Source: Caulobacteraceae bacterium (GTDB taxonomy: Bacteria > Pseudomonadota > Alphaproteobacteria > Caulobacterales > Caulobacteraceae). Taken from it: DNA of 5,671 nt. This document shows, piece after piece, positions 5,542 through 5,671 of the stretch. Each line of letters starts with the position of its first letter. Position 1 is the stretch's first letter. The notes under the pieces were generated by a model, which did no database searches, was not told where the DNA came from, and worked only from the letters and a program-made list of their open reading frames with translations. Where the stretch lies: NCBI GenBank assembly GCA_947456005.1, contig CANGRP010000166.1, positions 1-5,671 of the forward strand, given 5' to 3'. A program made the position numbers and the translations under genes.

Positions 5542-5671
5542 CTATTGCGAAATCCCCGGATCGTGATTCCCTGCTTTGGCGGCGGAGGATTTGCGATGTC
5601 AGTGAAGTCGACGGGACAGCTTGGGTTTGGCGAGATTGGCGCGGCCCGTCGGGGCGGAGTTCCGGCCCTGG
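5537..5671 (+). mobile_element. probable left end of an insertion sequence (partial)
   Basis: The stretch GGGGACTATTGCGAAATCCCC (about 5537-5557) lies about 40-60 bp before a likely transposase start, the usual place for a terminal inverted repeat in short IS elements. Its TTGCGAAA-type look is reminiscent of IS ends, but the right end is outside the window, so neither the exact border nor a target duplication can be shown. The base composition is slightly less GC-rich than in the flanking genes. The left border is an estimate, and it could lie anywhere from about 5527 to 5545. Confidence 0.35.
5596..5671 (+). CDS. 5' end of a probable IS5-type transposase (partial)
   Basis: Twenty-five codons from ATG 5596 run off the right edge. 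GGAGGA (5584-5589) lies 6 nt upstream, a strong Shine-Dalgarno site. The visible peptide starts MSVKSTGQLGFGEIGAARR. The GQLxFxE/D motif close to the N-terminus, followed by a basic-glycine stretch, is what I recall from IS5-family transposases (the InsH-like N-terminal domain). The DDE catalytic region is not in the window, so the family is tentative. Codon use (ACG, GGG, GTT, ATT, TTT) is less extreme than in the neighbouring genes, which fits a mobile origin. A non-transposase identity is possible. Confidence 0.5.
   Translation, partial: MSVKSTGQLGFGEIGAARRGGVPAL

Noticed and set aside
1..5671. tRNA, rRNA or riboswitch genes.
   Set aside because: Gene-free stretches are short (107-225 bp). 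None shows a cloverleaf, a CCA-type end or a riboswitch core I can recognise.

Overview
This is a very GC-rich chromosomal window. Codon third positions are almost all G or C, and translation starts are a mix of ATG and GTG. The gene content and codon style suggest an alphaproteobacterium, most likely of the Caulobacterales (Caulobacter, Phenylobacterium or Brevundimonas type). This placement is an inference from protein style and from the REP-like repeat at the right end, not from a marker gene.

Left end: a minus-strand gene of the DUF2946 type runs off the left edge and is almost complete. Divergent from it is tlyA, which encodes an S4 plus FtsJ-type rRNA 2'-O-methyltransferase. tlyA converges head-on with a minus-strand gene for a small secreted glycine-zipper protein. 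The two stop codons abut with no intervening base. That gene is in turn divergent from a second RNA methyltransferase, a [4Fe-4S] TrmA/RlmD-family m5U enzyme. The two RNA methyltransferase genes share the same short signal, AGACTG followed by 5 nt and then the start codon. This suggests leaderless transcription of both.

Right half: a MATE-family multidrug/Na+ antiporter gene with a strong Shine-Dalgarno site overlaps by 4 nt with a gene for a DUF3883 (PD-(D/E)XK-like) protein. The N-terminal domain of that protein is of a type I recall from nuclease-like proteins. The two genes look translationally coupled. After the DUF3883 gene comes about 220 bp without a gene. It holds a REP-like inverted pair with GAA/TTC-loop hairpins and C5-TT-G5 / C5-AA-G5 palindromes. 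The window then enters what is probably the left end of an insertion sequence, with the first 25 codons of a likely IS5-type transposase.

Most of the window is ordinary housekeeping and envelope content. I see no complete new system. The items most worth a second look are the DUF3883 protein coupled to a MATE transporter beside a repeat/IS junction, the shared promoter-like signal of the two RNA methyltransferase genes, and the REP-like repeat structure.
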